DNA of 40,548 bases from Ophiothrix spiculata (Eukaryota; Echinodermata; Ophiuroidea; Amphilepidida; Ophiotrichidae), in NCBI GenBank assembly GCA_000969725.1, contig JXSR01S016181.1. One strand, given 5' to 3'. The translations under genes were made by a program, and so were the position numbers. The notes under the pieces were generated by a model, which saw only the letters and a program-made list of their open reading frames with translations, was not told the origin of the DNA and did not search any database. Below, piece after piece: positions 13,020-23,137 of this stretch. Numbering within the stretch: the first letter of the stretch is position 1; each line of letters begins with the position of its first letter.

Positions 13020-13437
13020 CATGGGGCAAAGACATAACAAGAAACAGAACAGAACTCAAATTAATTGGCTACAACCTCAGGAAATATACAGCTGTCTGTA
13101 GAAATATTTTTCAAATGCCATGTAAATTGTCACAAACTCAAAACAAAGCTGGGAAGATATTTTACGTAAAGCAGTATCAGGGTTTTGAAATAAAATGACA
13201 CTAATATTAAAGCATATTTTGATCGCATGACTGATGAAAGAACATAATGTAAAATGTAAAATGAAAAAAATACTAGCATTTGAGTTCTGCAAATTTTCCA
13301 AAGAATCCCATATTTGAGATCTAATTTAAAGATGTTGCTTATTATTTTATTACCATGCTGATGCAAATTAATCAAACTAATACGTCTTAGAAATTTAAGC
13401 GTGCAAAATTTCATACCCACAAAAAACCTTGTTTTAT
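13020..13437 (+). repeat. Direct duplication, copy 1 (left of gap)
   Basis: From catggggcaaagacataac to the last base before the gap, this matches 13488-13898 in the same order and orientation, with scattered substitutions and a few indels. Copy 2 has extra bases near 13690-13710, and copy 1 has about 20 extra bases at 13139-13165. The short minus-strand open frames on both copies are not credible genes. Confidence 0.9.
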
Positions 13438-13487
13438 NNNNNNNNNNNNNNNNNNNNNNNNNNNNNNNNNNNNNNNNNNNNNNNNNN
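13438..13487. other. Assembly gap of 50 N
   Basis: Exactly 50 undetermined bases. The round number suggests a default spacer, so the real distance is unknown. Confidence 0.98.
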
Positions 13488-13898
13488 CATGGGGCAAAGA
13501 CATAACGAGAAATAGAACAGAACTCAAATTAATTGGCTACAACCTCAGGAAATATTCAGCTGTCTGTAGAAATATTTATCAAATGCCATGTAAATTGTCA
13601 CAAACTAGGCAGTATCATGGTTTTAAAATGAAATGACACTACTATTGAAGCATATTTTGATAGCAGGACTGATGAAAGAGTATAATGTACATTTGGTATT
13701 ATTGCTGCCGTAAAATGTAAAATAAAAAAATACTAGCATTTGAGTTTTGCAAATTTCCCCAAGAATCCCATATTTGTTATATAATTTAAACACGTTGCTT
13801 ATCAATTCATTACTGTGCTGATTTAAATTAATCAAACTAATACATCTTAGAAATTTAAGCATGCAAAATTTCAAAACCCAGAAAATACATTGTTTTAT
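13488..13898 (+). repeat. Direct duplication, copy 2 (right of gap)
   Basis: Starts at the same base (catggggcaaagac) as copy 1 directly after the gap and ends gttttat, the same word that ends copy 1 at the gap. This symmetry is expected if two versions of one locus were placed in series. The divergence, by eye roughly 10%, is high for alleles in most animals, though possible in very polymorphic marine species. A true tandem duplication is the alternative. Confidence 0.9.
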
Positions 13899-14304
13899 TG
13901 TCTGACCAAATTCATTTCCAATACCATCTCAATCAGAGTTCCTTACAAGGATATTGGCTTGGGTCAATTCTAAAATTGTCTTCCCTAACTAGGTCATATG
14001 TCTAGGCCAGATAAAGATTTTTACTATTAAACTATTTTCTTATTTTCTCACTTCAATTTTCTAGTAAATTTGACCAAATATTGCACCAATGGAGTGGTGC
14101 TCTGGCAAAATGAGCGGAAAGTCACGATTTTCAAAATTGAGTTTAGACATATTTTAATTCTCTATATTCTCAGCTTTTTAATGATATATAATATGTCACA
14201 CTTTCTTTCTACAATTTTCATTTAGAGATCGAAATACAAGGCAGTCCACACAAAATGTGGCAGTAAAAAATTGTCGTAAATCAATTTTTAAAGTTACTGA
14301 TTAC

Positions 14305-14953
14305 TACACTCTTAGAAAGAAAGTATCAAATATGAGACAAAAAGGATCAATTTTGATCCTTTTTAGGTATCAAATATGAGCTTATCCTTTAAGGATCAAA
14401 ATGATCCCAAAAAAAGGATCACTATTTTTGATCTGTAAAAAGGATCAAATATTTCTTATAAAAAGATCTGCATAAAAACATCACGCTGAAGTTACCCTAG
14501 CAGGGTTTGAACCCACGCCGCACTTATACCTGCTGGTAATTACGAGTCCGACGCTCTAACCACTCGACCACGTAACTGTGTGATGAAATCAACGTATTTA
14601 TACATGATGTTTATTACACCATTGTATACATTCCCCGCTATGTAGTGGATATGGGGTACGGTGCACTCAAATATGAAACAAAAGATGACGTTGGAGCCAA
14701 ACGCGGTATCAAAATGTGAGGTCATCCTTTCCATATCAAAGTAATCCAAAAATACGGATCAAAACTTTGATATTGTAATCAAAAAGGATCAAAATAAAAT
14801 GATCCTAAAAAAGGATCAAAAAGGATCCTGGTGAATTTGATCCATTTGTATATATTGATCCGCCTTAAAGGATCAAAAGTGATCCTTAAAGGATCAAAAT
14901 AAAATGATCCCGAAAACTACTCGTATATTTGATCCCGGCCTTCTAAGAGTGTA
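14305..14953. mobile_element. Inner TIR element with TA ends, nested
   Basis: Ends tacactcttagaa and ttctaagagtgta give a CACTCTTAGAA inverted terminus and a TA duplication, the pattern of Tc1/mariner-type non-autonomous elements. Subterminal regions on both sides (14340-14460 and 14750-14940) are packed with aaggatcaaaa and its complement, an unusual microrepeat decoration. There is no transposase. It carries a tRNA-like segment on the minus strand at 14491-14576. It lies wholly within the outer element and so inserted later. Confidence 0.87.
14491..14576 (-). tRNA. tRNA-like sequence, probably a pseudogene
   Basis: Read on the minus strand, the 86 bases begin gttacgtggtcgagtggtta (a good A-box match) and contain gtgggttcaaaccctgc (T-arm with B box). 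gttac at the 5' end pairs with gtaac at the 3' end. The length and the extra bases between anticodon region and T-arm suit a class II tRNA (Leu/Ser type). A loop ctcgtaa is present, but I cannot form a proper 5-bp anticodon stem, so a functional tRNA is unlikely. It may be a captured tRNA gene or a SINE head within the transposon. Confidence 0.6.
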
Positions 14954-15170
14954 TAGTGTATAATAGCGAAACGCGATCAATTACCCGTGAATAATTGCTC
15001 TTACCGGCATTATTGACCTTCAAAATGCAACGTTGAGGTTAACACTAATGCATTTTTGCGTTTTATGTCAAAAAACGAAATTTGATCTTTTCACCATATT
15101 TTTACTTAAGCTGTCATTTATTCAAAATCTTCAATCGTGACTTTCCACTCATTTTGCCAGAGCACCACTC

Positions 15171-15900
15171 AATTGTACAATTTAAACAGTATCATGATTA
15201 ACAAATATATATCAATAGGTTTGAAGGAACAATAAAGAAGAAGCACTCTACTGATATAACAATCTTGATGCGCTGAACACGTAATACTTAGTGTAGGCTA
15301 ATATCTATGCATTTCCTTCGTAAGGAAGATGTTTCATATCTGATTCACCATTTAAATGGCATGAACCTGTTACACCGATGATTTATGCTACCACTGATGC
15401 CAAAGATATTAAGATATCAACAGAATATCTCATTCTTCCTCCTCAAACAAGCAACAAACATGTGAAACACCAAATACACATGTTATGTCAATTTATACAT
15501 TTCCTTTAACTTTCAAGTTTAACATTTTTTTCAATCTTCCCACCCTACAATAACGATCTGGACCCTAGACACAAATGGCACCATCATCCCAGAAACTGAT
15601 GCGCTGGCCTTGATATCAGGTCGTCGCATGGCAACATACACATATGAAATTGTGCACCTGAATCCAGAACCATAATACAAGTTTGTTTTTATCGATGGCT
15701 AGACAGACAAAAGAGGGGAGATTTGTAAGATGCTTTCAAAATATTTTGAATTTCTGATATGACCAACATATAAGCAGTCCAGGACGGTAGCATTAAACAT
15801 GATTACCTACATGTATATGGATTTAGTGTCTCACATGTATAAAAGTTAAACCCCGTGAAATGTCCTGGATAATCTATAGAAGTCCTCTGTACAGATACCC
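15171..15900. other. Unassigned stretch
   Basis: No gene, RNA or transposon ends were recognised. Confidence 0.4.
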
Positions 15901-15944
15901 TGTTACCTCGATCATAAAAACATGTTACCTCGATCATAAGAACA
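15901..15944 (+). repeat. 22-bp tandem repeat, two copies
   Basis: tgttacctcgatcataaaaa at 15901 is repeated from 15923 with one change (aaaaaca to aagaaca). Confidence 0.9.
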
Positions 15945-17302
15945 CATTCAAATCCAGACATGGCAAATAATTACTGTTTTGGAAACACAAAATGATGAAA
16001 GTACTTGCTGCTCTGGTGAATAAAATATAACAAGTTAACAGGAGGACCATTGTAATTTTTCACCACATCAGGATTTGAAGTGGAGCTGAGGGGGCTCTTA
16101 TGATCAAGATTATAGGGTAGGAATGTTTGTACACCAGAGTATACACCTTCAACCATGTCAACTCTGTGTTACCAAAGTTGCATTTCGTCATATGATTGCA
16201 AGAAAGTCATATCTGCAATAGTTGCCATTTTCATAAATTTGCAATGCAAAAAATGTCCAGCCTTGGGTCAGTGGAACTTGAAAAGAACCATTTCTGAGAC
16301 ATATTTTGAGAGTTTTGTCGCATTCTATAGACAATGTGTTAAATAAATATCATATACGGCAGTCATTGCAGACACTGGATACAACTTTCTTGCACTCACA
16401 TGATGATTTGTATCCAAGAGTCTGCAAATCTTCACCATTCCATATGCAAGTATCTTCTTCCTTCGAATATCTTCAGCAACTTCTTGCCAACTTACCTGTC
16501 AAACCCGAAATGTCCGTATCTTAGAACTTTCAAACTAAAGCATCTCAGTACATAGACAACTATACTTCTTTCCACAAAAACATTAAAATTGTGAGGCATA
16601 TATAAATGATATCTGGCAAGCATCACATTCATTTGTGTCATTTGATGCCCTCATTATTACTGCCACATGAAATGCCAACTACTTAAAGCACTGGCATTAT
16701 ACAAGATACAATCTGTCATTTCAGACAATTGCTTTGTGAAAAGAAGTACAGAATAACTTTCTTTCAATGTCAGGCCATGAGAAAAAGGTTCAAATTGCCA
16801 CCTGAGAGTTGGTGGAATGCTCCTTTCTCAAAACTTAAACAAAAAATAGACACATGAAACATTGCTCAAATGTCCATTCAAACAAGTACCTGTACTCTAA
16901 AATTCCGATAAAACACACATACCCCTTCGCTCCAAACATGTTCTTTAAAACAGAAACAGGGCTATTTCACTGAACACTGATAAAATGATGAACAATAAAA
17001 AGTTCGTTATAACTTTTCAGCCGAATGAAAAGTAAGATGCAAAACAGAGAATGGGTGAATGTGCCCAATAGCAATTTTAAAGTACATACTTGACATAGAT
17101 ACCATCCAAAGGCTGATCTCATGTTAATGCAAATCAAAGTCACTAGATACCTTTCATTGCACAAAATCTCAAAAAGGCTGGGTACATTTCATCTGCTTGT
17201 CTTAACACCTGTTGTTAAAAGCACCATGAAACTCATACCTTATCCACTTGAAACACATTAGCATGAAATCAGTCTTCAGAACTCCATGTATTCCCAACCT
17301 AC
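15945..17302. other. Probable intron or flank of the minus-strand gene
   Basis: No firm feature. On the minus strand 16923-16942 is a possible 20-base micro-exon: a good pyrimidine tract (tgtttctgttttaaag) and a GTATGT donor. 16501-16545 has a CAG/GTAAGT donor and would be in matching phase. Neither continues the PH-domain pattern expected after the exon at 17303, so neither is called. The open frame at 15971-16156 (minus) is not supported. Confidence 0.35.
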
Positions 17303-17356
17303 CTGCTCAGCTTCGCCCTGCTTAATTAACCAGCCTTTCTTGAGATGGAATAGACC
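17303..17356 (-). CDS. Exon: start of a PH domain, MPRIP/outspread-like
   Basis: This 54-base minus-strand exon lies between an acceptor (ttcctttttag) and a GAGCAG/GTAGGT donor and encodes 18 residues, GLFHLKKGWLIKQGEAEQ, in phase 0 at both ends. KKGWL-KQ is the usual first beta strand of a pleckstrin-homology domain, a lipid- or protein-binding module. The five residues after KQ and the exon end just where a tryptophan would follow fit the second PH domain of the myosin-phosphatase Rho-interacting protein / outspread / TRIOBP group. The next exon, expected to encode a W-x-KHWFVL-like strand, was not found in this window. It may lie left of the window. The exon itself is fairly likely real; the family is an inference. 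Confidence 0.5.
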
Positions 17357-17694
17357 CTAAAAAGGAACACAAAAGATTTAATGACACATGTTAAACGGTT
17401 GTATTCATTAAGTTAACACGCTATGCATTTAAATGTTACACAAATGACGGCTATTTATCCTGGTTGGGTTGCAAAAACAAAACCCATTGCAATCATTACA
17501 ATCACTGTTATTATTGCCAAGCCCTGTGTTGAATTCAGGCTTAACTGCAACAGACATGATACATGTAATGTAAACTTAGTAACTGCTTGTTTTTGGAACA
17601 CTATTCCCCTTCTCAAATGTGTAATTTTGATTTAAGGTCAGAAAGATTCATCACCAAATTTGTCATACCATTTCTGATGAGATTCTAAACAGAT

Positions 17695-18143
17695 TGGAGC
17701 TGCTCCTGTAAAATGCAAAATGAGGGCTTCTCACAAAATTTCCTAGTTTTTTAGTACATTTCCATTTTGAATACTTCATATTCTAAGCTCTGTAATGATA
17801 TACTATGTCATACTTTCATTTTCCATCTGGAAATAAGAATTATTTGGCAGATCAAGGAAAAATGATTCAAACATTGCAGGATTATAATAATTACAATTGA
17901 AAAGATGATCAATTAACTTGAAAAAAAAAATGACATTTTCAAGGATTATTTGCCCCAACCTCTTGAAAAAAAAATGACATTTTCAAGGATTATTTGCCCC
18001 AACCTCTAGATATAGTTCTGGAATACACATGGATGCCATATATACATACAAAATGAAAAAAGACTCCACATTTTTCTTAAGAAACTGTTCATGCAATATT
18101 TTCACCTGCGATTTTCCACTCATTTTGTAAGAGGGGTATCAAA
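17695..18143. mobile_element. Relative of the outer 14-kb element, without insertion
   Basis: The ends (aaaatgcaaaatgagggctt and, from the right on the other strand, ttacaaaatgagtggaaaat) are diverged versions of the 14092-15170 TIRs. The interior shares tattctaagctctgtaatga with tattctcagctttttaatga of that element, followed by a run of similar bases through ctatgtcatactttcattttc. The size is about 450 bases, matching the outer element once its insertion is removed. It is non-coding and older-looking. It lies about 340 bases 5' of the PH exon on the minus strand, in the intron. Confidence 0.72.
17918..18005 (+). repeat. 44-bp tandem duplication inside the element
   Basis: The unit cttgaaaaaaaaaatgacat...ccccaacct starts at 17918 and again at 17962. 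The copies differ only by one A in the A-run, so the duplication is recent. Confidence 0.95.
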
Positions 18144-18336
18144 TAACAAACTCAACTTTAATACTAAAGGTCATGCTCTCAAACAAAAATGATAACATTG
18201 AAAAATTCATCACACATGTATTCAAAATATGTTTAAGATTGGAAAAAAAACCTTCAAACCTTTAAATCTCCACAAGCAGAGTGTCTAATCCAAACAAGAA
18301 CATAATCGTCCTCTACGTCCCAGATTGAATTAAACG

Positions 18337-18451
18337 GGTCCATTCGGACCCTTACAGAAACGGTTCCAGCTTTAGATATCATCGGCCATTTTAACTAAGT
18401 CCATTCAAACCCTTAGAGAAACAGTTCCACCCTAGGATATCATCAACCATA
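18337..18451 (+). repeat. 60-bp tandem duplication
   Basis: gggtccattcggacccttac...gatatcatcggccat is followed by a diverged copy agtccattcaaacccttaga...gatatcatcaaccat 60 bases on. About a fifth of positions differ, so it is older than the 44-bp duplication nearby. Confidence 0.85.
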
Positions 18452-20116
18452 GAAAACTTGTACTGTCCAGAACATATACTTCCTTGGTTATGTTCACAAA
18501 TCAACGATGCTTATAGGCTCTTCTATTTATAAACCCTTCCTTTAGGCTGTTTAAAAAAGAACCCGAGGGTTTTAAATTCTGATAAATAGCAGTCATATAT
18601 TGCTTCTGATTCCAGGCGTGACATTTTAAGTCAGATGCTTTAAATAAAAAACCTGATCAAAATGCATAAAGCAATGATATCCCGTATCCTGCGTTTCCTT
18701 GGAATTACAAACTGTCAATAATAAACATTAAGTTATATGTGACACCCCTATTCGAATATCTTATTTATCCAAAGACTCAAAACTTTTCTTTCACACATGA
18801 CTCAATTTGACAGGTGTCGTGAAATTAGAAATTGCATCAAATTATATAATTTACTCGGCTCTCTTCCATAAAGGATACTTTATCGCATTCTTAAGCTGTG
18901 ATTTTTAAGACACCCAGGTCAAATTCTACTAAATTTTGCACTGAAAATGATTAAGACATTAAGCTTATAATTTGTTGAGTTAACAGGAAAAGACACTTTG
19001 CAAAAATCCAACAAACTTAAAGCTTATAAATGTTAACTGCTATATATAGACATCTCAATAATTATGTTTCTGTACAGAAAAGACATGTTTATGAGTCACC
19101 TGAAACAACCATTTAAAAAAAAACATGCCATTAACATCATCTCCATGGAAGGTACATTATTACAGCAGGAATAACATTCAAGATACAAATCTAAATTATT
19201 ACATGGTATAAGTTCTGTATCTAGGTAGTATTTATCTGATCATTTTACTGATCTAAAATAAGACTAATTAATGGGGTTTTTTTCCCATCAATACACTTAA
19301 ATCTGTCTTTAGCAATCTTGAGCATTTGGTGGTCACAATACTATAATTATTTACTTTAATCTTTTACGTAAGTTTATTATGCCCGGTTATAATTGGTTTT
19401 CAGAAGGAATTCTAAAGAACATCTTTTTCCAATAATAATTTTCTGAAATATTCTTTTAAAAATCTATAAAAACCAATTAAATCAATTCGCATCTACCTTT
19501 TACTTCCAACCTCGTATCCTTGGATAAGCCTCTAAAATGATAAATCCTAAAATACCTCTTATGCTTGAATTAATATGTTGAACATCACACCTGCAAATTG
19601 AGTCAAGATTAAGTTTTCCTGATCCTATCTAATGATTGACGCACATTACATCTCTTACCATTATCAAATTTCCTCTGGTTTCATTTTTTTCTGTCAAAAG
19701 CTCCGTCTTTATTTCCAACCTATGATCAGAATTCCTGACAAAATCTTTCTATTATGGGGTAATTTAAGAGCATGCACCTGCAGTGTAATTTGTGAAGATG
19801 AATATTTCCCTCATATCATCATATCACACATGGCTTATCGTCCATACAGGATTTCGGTTTGTCCTCAATGCCCGTCTTCTTGTTACGATACATGTTAAGC
19901 CATAACCTTGAATGAACTTCCCTTCATGTAATGTAATTCTATATTACAAGATAATGCGATGATACCAGTTGAGCTTGTACAATTTTGGTAGCACTTGCAT
20001 CTTACCATTCTTGTCATCACCAGGGTCAACTCACAATGCCACATTTGGGTTTAGTTACCTGTCCCATCTTTTGGGTTTCCTACAGTTACTCTGATTCCTC
20101 TTGTATCTTACAACAC
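18452..20116. other. Unassigned, probably intronic
   Basis: No recognised feature. Open frames here such as 19632-19898 lack motifs and splice context. Confidence 0.4.
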
Positions 20117-20705
20117 TAACGAGGGGATATCAAAAAGTTTTAAACTTTACCCAGAAGAAATGGCGTCAGGAACAAAAGTTTATTATGAGAAACTTTAGAC
20201 ATCTTTACATAGTCAATGTGCAAAATAACACATTTCTCCCACTTTTAACTGATTGTCTACAGACCATTATTGTAGGGATCCTCTTTATTGAAAAAATCTT
20301 GATTTTAGATTTCAATGAAAATCAACATTTCCAGGTCAGTCATGTTTTATTACACCATTGTGACGTCATTTATAGACCGATTTCCATAATTTTGGTATCA
20401 ATGGATAGAGGAAACCCTACCCATTACTATGGTATCAAACTTTGGTGGTGCCAATAAGATTTACTGGGCCATATAACGCTTCAAATGCAAGGAATTAATT
20501 AAGCCGCAATTTCCTCAATGCAGCTTATATTTTAAGCGGGTAGGTAGATGACATCAATCACCCTCTGTAAAGAAAGTAAAACTACCTATGAGACAATTTT
20601 TGCACCATAATGTACATAAAGACGAGTGACTATTCTGACAAAATTTCATTGATATAGCTCAATTCCTTCTGGGTAAAGTTTAAAACTTTTTGATACCCCC
20701 TCGTA
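20117..20705. mobile_element. TIR element, cgaggggtatcaaaaagttt ends
   Basis: The left end cgaggggatatcaaaaagtt and the complement of the right end (cgagggggtatcaaaaagtt) continue as an inverted repeat of about 40 bases through tttaaactttacccagaag. TA dinucleotides at 20117-20118 and 20704-20705 fit a Tc1/mariner-type target, with one extra base on the left. The 118-residue plus-strand open frame from 20101 begins in the left TIR and shows no transposase motif (no DDE/D pattern or helix-turn-helix that I can see), so the element looks non-autonomous. Confidence 0.85.
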
Positions 20706-20777
20706 AAACCTCAACTCAGTTTACTTCTATAAAAAGAACCTAACAGAGAAAGGCTTTTTCTGGGCTACACTTGGCAT

Positions 20778-21302
20778 TTAAAGGGGCATTGGACAAAATT
20801 TCGAAATTTTATTTATAGATAATTTACACTTCATAAGTTAGAAAGTAACAGATAATTATCAGCTATTGGCAAAATTTTGATCAAAACCTTCAGAAAAGTC
20901 GAACATTTGAATTTTATTTTGTTTGTTGATCTTGGGTATGAGGCTATTCTCTAAACATATTTATTGATGTTATCTATCAAAAAAGAGCCAAAGATTTGTT
21001 TGTAAAACATTCCTTATCACATCATAGATTGCAGACAAATCGAAAGAAATTTGGAGTTTGCATTAGATCACCTGAAAGGCCAATTTTAAAAATTCAACTA
21101 TAGAGGGCAGTAATTATTGTTGTCGACAACAATAATTAAAAATAAAAGAATATCTAAATATTTTGATACATAGAGTTTGAATTTGACCATGAAACTTTGC
21201 GTGCTGTCATTATTACTGCTAATACTTCAAATGATGCAAAAATCTCAAAATGCTTGTGGAAAAGTTTGGGGATGATGCTGAACTTGTCCAATGCCCCTTT
21301 AA
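20778..21302 (+). mobile_element. TTAA MITE family A, copy 1
   Basis: ttaaaggggcattggacaa at the left and ttgtccaatgcccctttaa at the right are exact inverted repeats, 19 bases including TTAA, compatible with a piggyBac-type TTAA duplication. The rest is non-coding. The copy at 22460-22964 is the same family in the opposite orientation. Shared interior words include aggttttgatcaaaatttt (complement here) and gcaaagtttcat. Confidence 0.9.
21111..21138. repeat. Perfect 28-bp palindrome
   Basis: taattattgttgtc followed directly by its exact complement gacaacaataatta, with no spacer, centred on GTCGAC. It lies inside MITE copy 1 and is not seen in copy 2. Confidence 0.97.
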
Positions 21303-22396
21303 GATTCCCTAAAAGCTACTGCTTTACATCCTATATATGTATTTTTTATTTATTTATCGTCATTGCAATTGTTACTTTTTCAATGAATTGTTGAGAGTTG
21401 GGCATATTAGGACTACAGGACTAATTCATCTAGTACTTTGGTTATAAACTAAATTATACAACAGATGAAAAATAATAAATGTTGATTCTTTATTATTGTA
21501 CGAAAATTCGCTCCCGACTTGTAATGAATTCAAGACAGACTGAACTCATCAACTTGTTTCATGATTGGCCTAGCTGTTTCCACACTTGTCTGTTATATTA
21601 GATATTGAATTTTTTCCCACCAAAGACTATTAAAGCCAGGATATAGGAATTCTATCAAGATAAGAGAAGTCTTGCAATACGATAAGTCAATCTTTCTGCC
21701 TTAAATCAGTTGTAATTGACCATGACTTGACTATATTATCAAATCAAACTAAATTCATGCGAAAGACATTCTAAATAACATGTTTCCTTGCAATAAAATC
21801 AGCCATATCCAGACCCAAGTGTGAGAAACTTATTCTTTACGTCAATGAAACCTACAGTAATAATATCTATTATTCCTAAATGATGATAAGTCATTGTATC
21901 CATGCTTTGTGATTTTCAATTTTAGCCCTGGTGATCACATTCATTTTGTGTAATTAATATTTTCAGCTTGACATCTCATTTTGAACACACTGCTGTTTTT
22001 AGGCATAGAAACTTTCTCAAGTTGAAAATGAATCATAATTAACTATTTTAGGGTGGTTGAAACAGTTAGGTTTCAAAGACCAGACTTTAAACCTTTTTGG
22101 CACCTTTCAACAAATTTGGTGGTGGTGGTTTGAATAATGTATGCATCATCTGATGACTTGGCTAAACTCAACCACATCTAACATTTAATTAATGTGTCAA
22201 CTAACTAACTATTTTCACCTGCTTTATGTTACCACCTCAATGAAGAGTTTTGACAAAAAACCTCTGACAAGTTTTATCTGTATAATTCAATACACAAATC
22301 AGCAAACCCCGTACTCATCATTCGTGGACACCGTGTATGACTTCTGCATTCACATGACCTAATCATGTTTAGGTGATTATGATCAGGAAACCTTAC
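21303..22396. other. Unassigned, probably intronic
   Basis: No feature was recognised in this AT-rich stretch. Confidence 0.4.
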
Positions 22397-22441
22397 CTCT
22401 CCATTTCTACTCCCACCAGAAAGTTTGACAAAATTGTTGCA
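22397..22441 (-). CDS. Candidate 45-bp exon of the PH-domain gene
   Basis: Minus strand: acceptor ccaaatttaag, then 15 codons, CNNFVKLSGGSRNGE, then GAGAG/GTAAGG. Both ends are phase 0, as are the neighbouring exons 23045-23137 (upstream) and 17303-17356 (downstream), so joining keeps one frame: ...TFP + CNNFVKLSGGSRNGE + GLFHLKKGWL.... The peptide would be a Ser/Gly linker before the PH domain. The acceptor's pyrimidine tract is weak, and a transposon (22460-22964) lies 19 bases upstream of the exon on the minus strand. Its end would therefore provide part of the branch-point and tract region. A short exon with this fit could still be chance. Confidence 0.38.
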
Positions 22442-22459
22442 CTTAAATTTGGATCATCA

Positions 22460-22964
22460 TTAAAGGAGCATTGGACAAGTTCAGCATCATCCCCAAACTT
22501 TTTTCCAGGTATTTTGGAATTTTTACATCATTTGCATTGCCAACGGTACAAATGGAAGCATGCAAAGTTTCATTGCCAAATTCCGCCCTCAATATAAAAT
22601 ATTTAAATGTTCTTGCATTAGCAAATATCATTTTCGATAACGAATAATAAAGTTGGATTCTTAAAATTGGTTTTATTAGCAGATAACTGAAACATCTTTT
22701 GATTCATCTGTAATCAATTGAGCAAAAGCAAAGTTAAACCATGAAACTTAGATCCTAATTTATTGCATATACACTTCTAATTGCATATACACTTCTATAG
22801 AATAGCCCATTACTCAAGTTCAATATGCAAAAAATCATACTTTTTGACGTTACTGAAGGTTTTGATCAAAATTTTCTCAATGTTCAGTAATGCTTAACAG
22901 TCATTACCGAACATAAAACACCATTTACAGATAAAATTCTGAAATAGTGTAATGCACCCTTTAA
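22460..22964 (-). mobile_element. TTAA MITE family A, copy 2 (inverted)
   Basis: TTAA plus aggagcattggacaagttc at the left is the diverged counterpart of copy 1's right end. The right end, gtgtaatgcaccctttaa, is more diverged. Interior homology to the complement of copy 1 includes gcaaagtttcat and gaaggttttgatcaaaattt. An 18-bp tandem duplication (attgcatatacacttcta, 22762-22797) is specific to this copy. It is more decayed than copy 1. Confidence 0.85.
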
Positions 22965-23044
22965 AGCAGGAACCGAGGAAATCTAGGAGAAGTACAATAG
23001 CTGTATATACCATCAATTTCTTCCTTGATTGTGTATGAACTTAC

Positions 23045-23137
23045 CGGGAAAGTCATCGCTATTTGCTTCCTCTGCATCATGTCGTTGGCCTCGGCTAAAC
23101 TTGGATCTGAATTAGACCTCTTTAAGGTGGGGCCATC
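23045..23137 (-). CDS. Internal exon, Ser-rich linker upstream of PH exon
   Basis: The strongest exon in the window. On the minus strand the acceptor is tatcatttttacag and the donor is CCCG/GTAAGT. The 93 bases are open in only one frame, giving 31 codons that begin DGPTLKRSNSDPSLAEAND and end IAMTFP. LKRSNSDPSL is a basic/serine motif of the kind phosphorylated by basophilic kinases. Human MPRIP also has a Ser/Arg-rich stretch before its second PH domain, but I see no clear residue-level match. Both ends are phase 0 and compatible with the exons on either side. This stretch is not part of any recognised repeat. Confidence 0.62.

Larger units (their letters stand above)
14092..15170. mobile_element. 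Outer TIR element, split by a nested insertion
   Basis: The left end gagtggtgctctggcaaaat pairs with the right end, which finishes ttttgccagagcaccactc. Over 38 bases the two ends differ at about one position. Flanking aatg/aatt could be an imperfect target duplication. The total is 1079 bases, but 14305-14953 is a separate inserted element. Without it the outer element is about 430 bases and non-coding. The relative at 17695-18143 is about the same size, which supports this dissection. Confidence 0.88.

Noticed and set aside
14540..14749. Minus-strand frame ending RGRVVRASDS
   Set aside because: This ending is the usual translation artefact of a tRNA A-box region, here the tRNA-like sequence at 14491-14576.
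15971..16156. Minus-strand frame sharing SNPD with the candidate exon at 7282
   Set aside because: Only four residues match, and the DNA similarity is too weak to claim a shared element.
16501..16942. Micro-exons at 16923-16942 and 16501-16545 (minus)
   Set aside because: Splice sites and phase fit, but the peptide does not continue a PH domain, and short exons fit by chance too easily.
17268..17302. Further exon immediately after the PH exon
   Set aside because: An open piece with a GTATGA donor lies there, but the intron would be only about 34 bases, too short to splice.
20101..20457. Longest open frame (118 codons) as a transposase fragment
   Set aside because: It begins in the TIR of a non-autonomous element and shows no DDE/D or DNA-binding motif.
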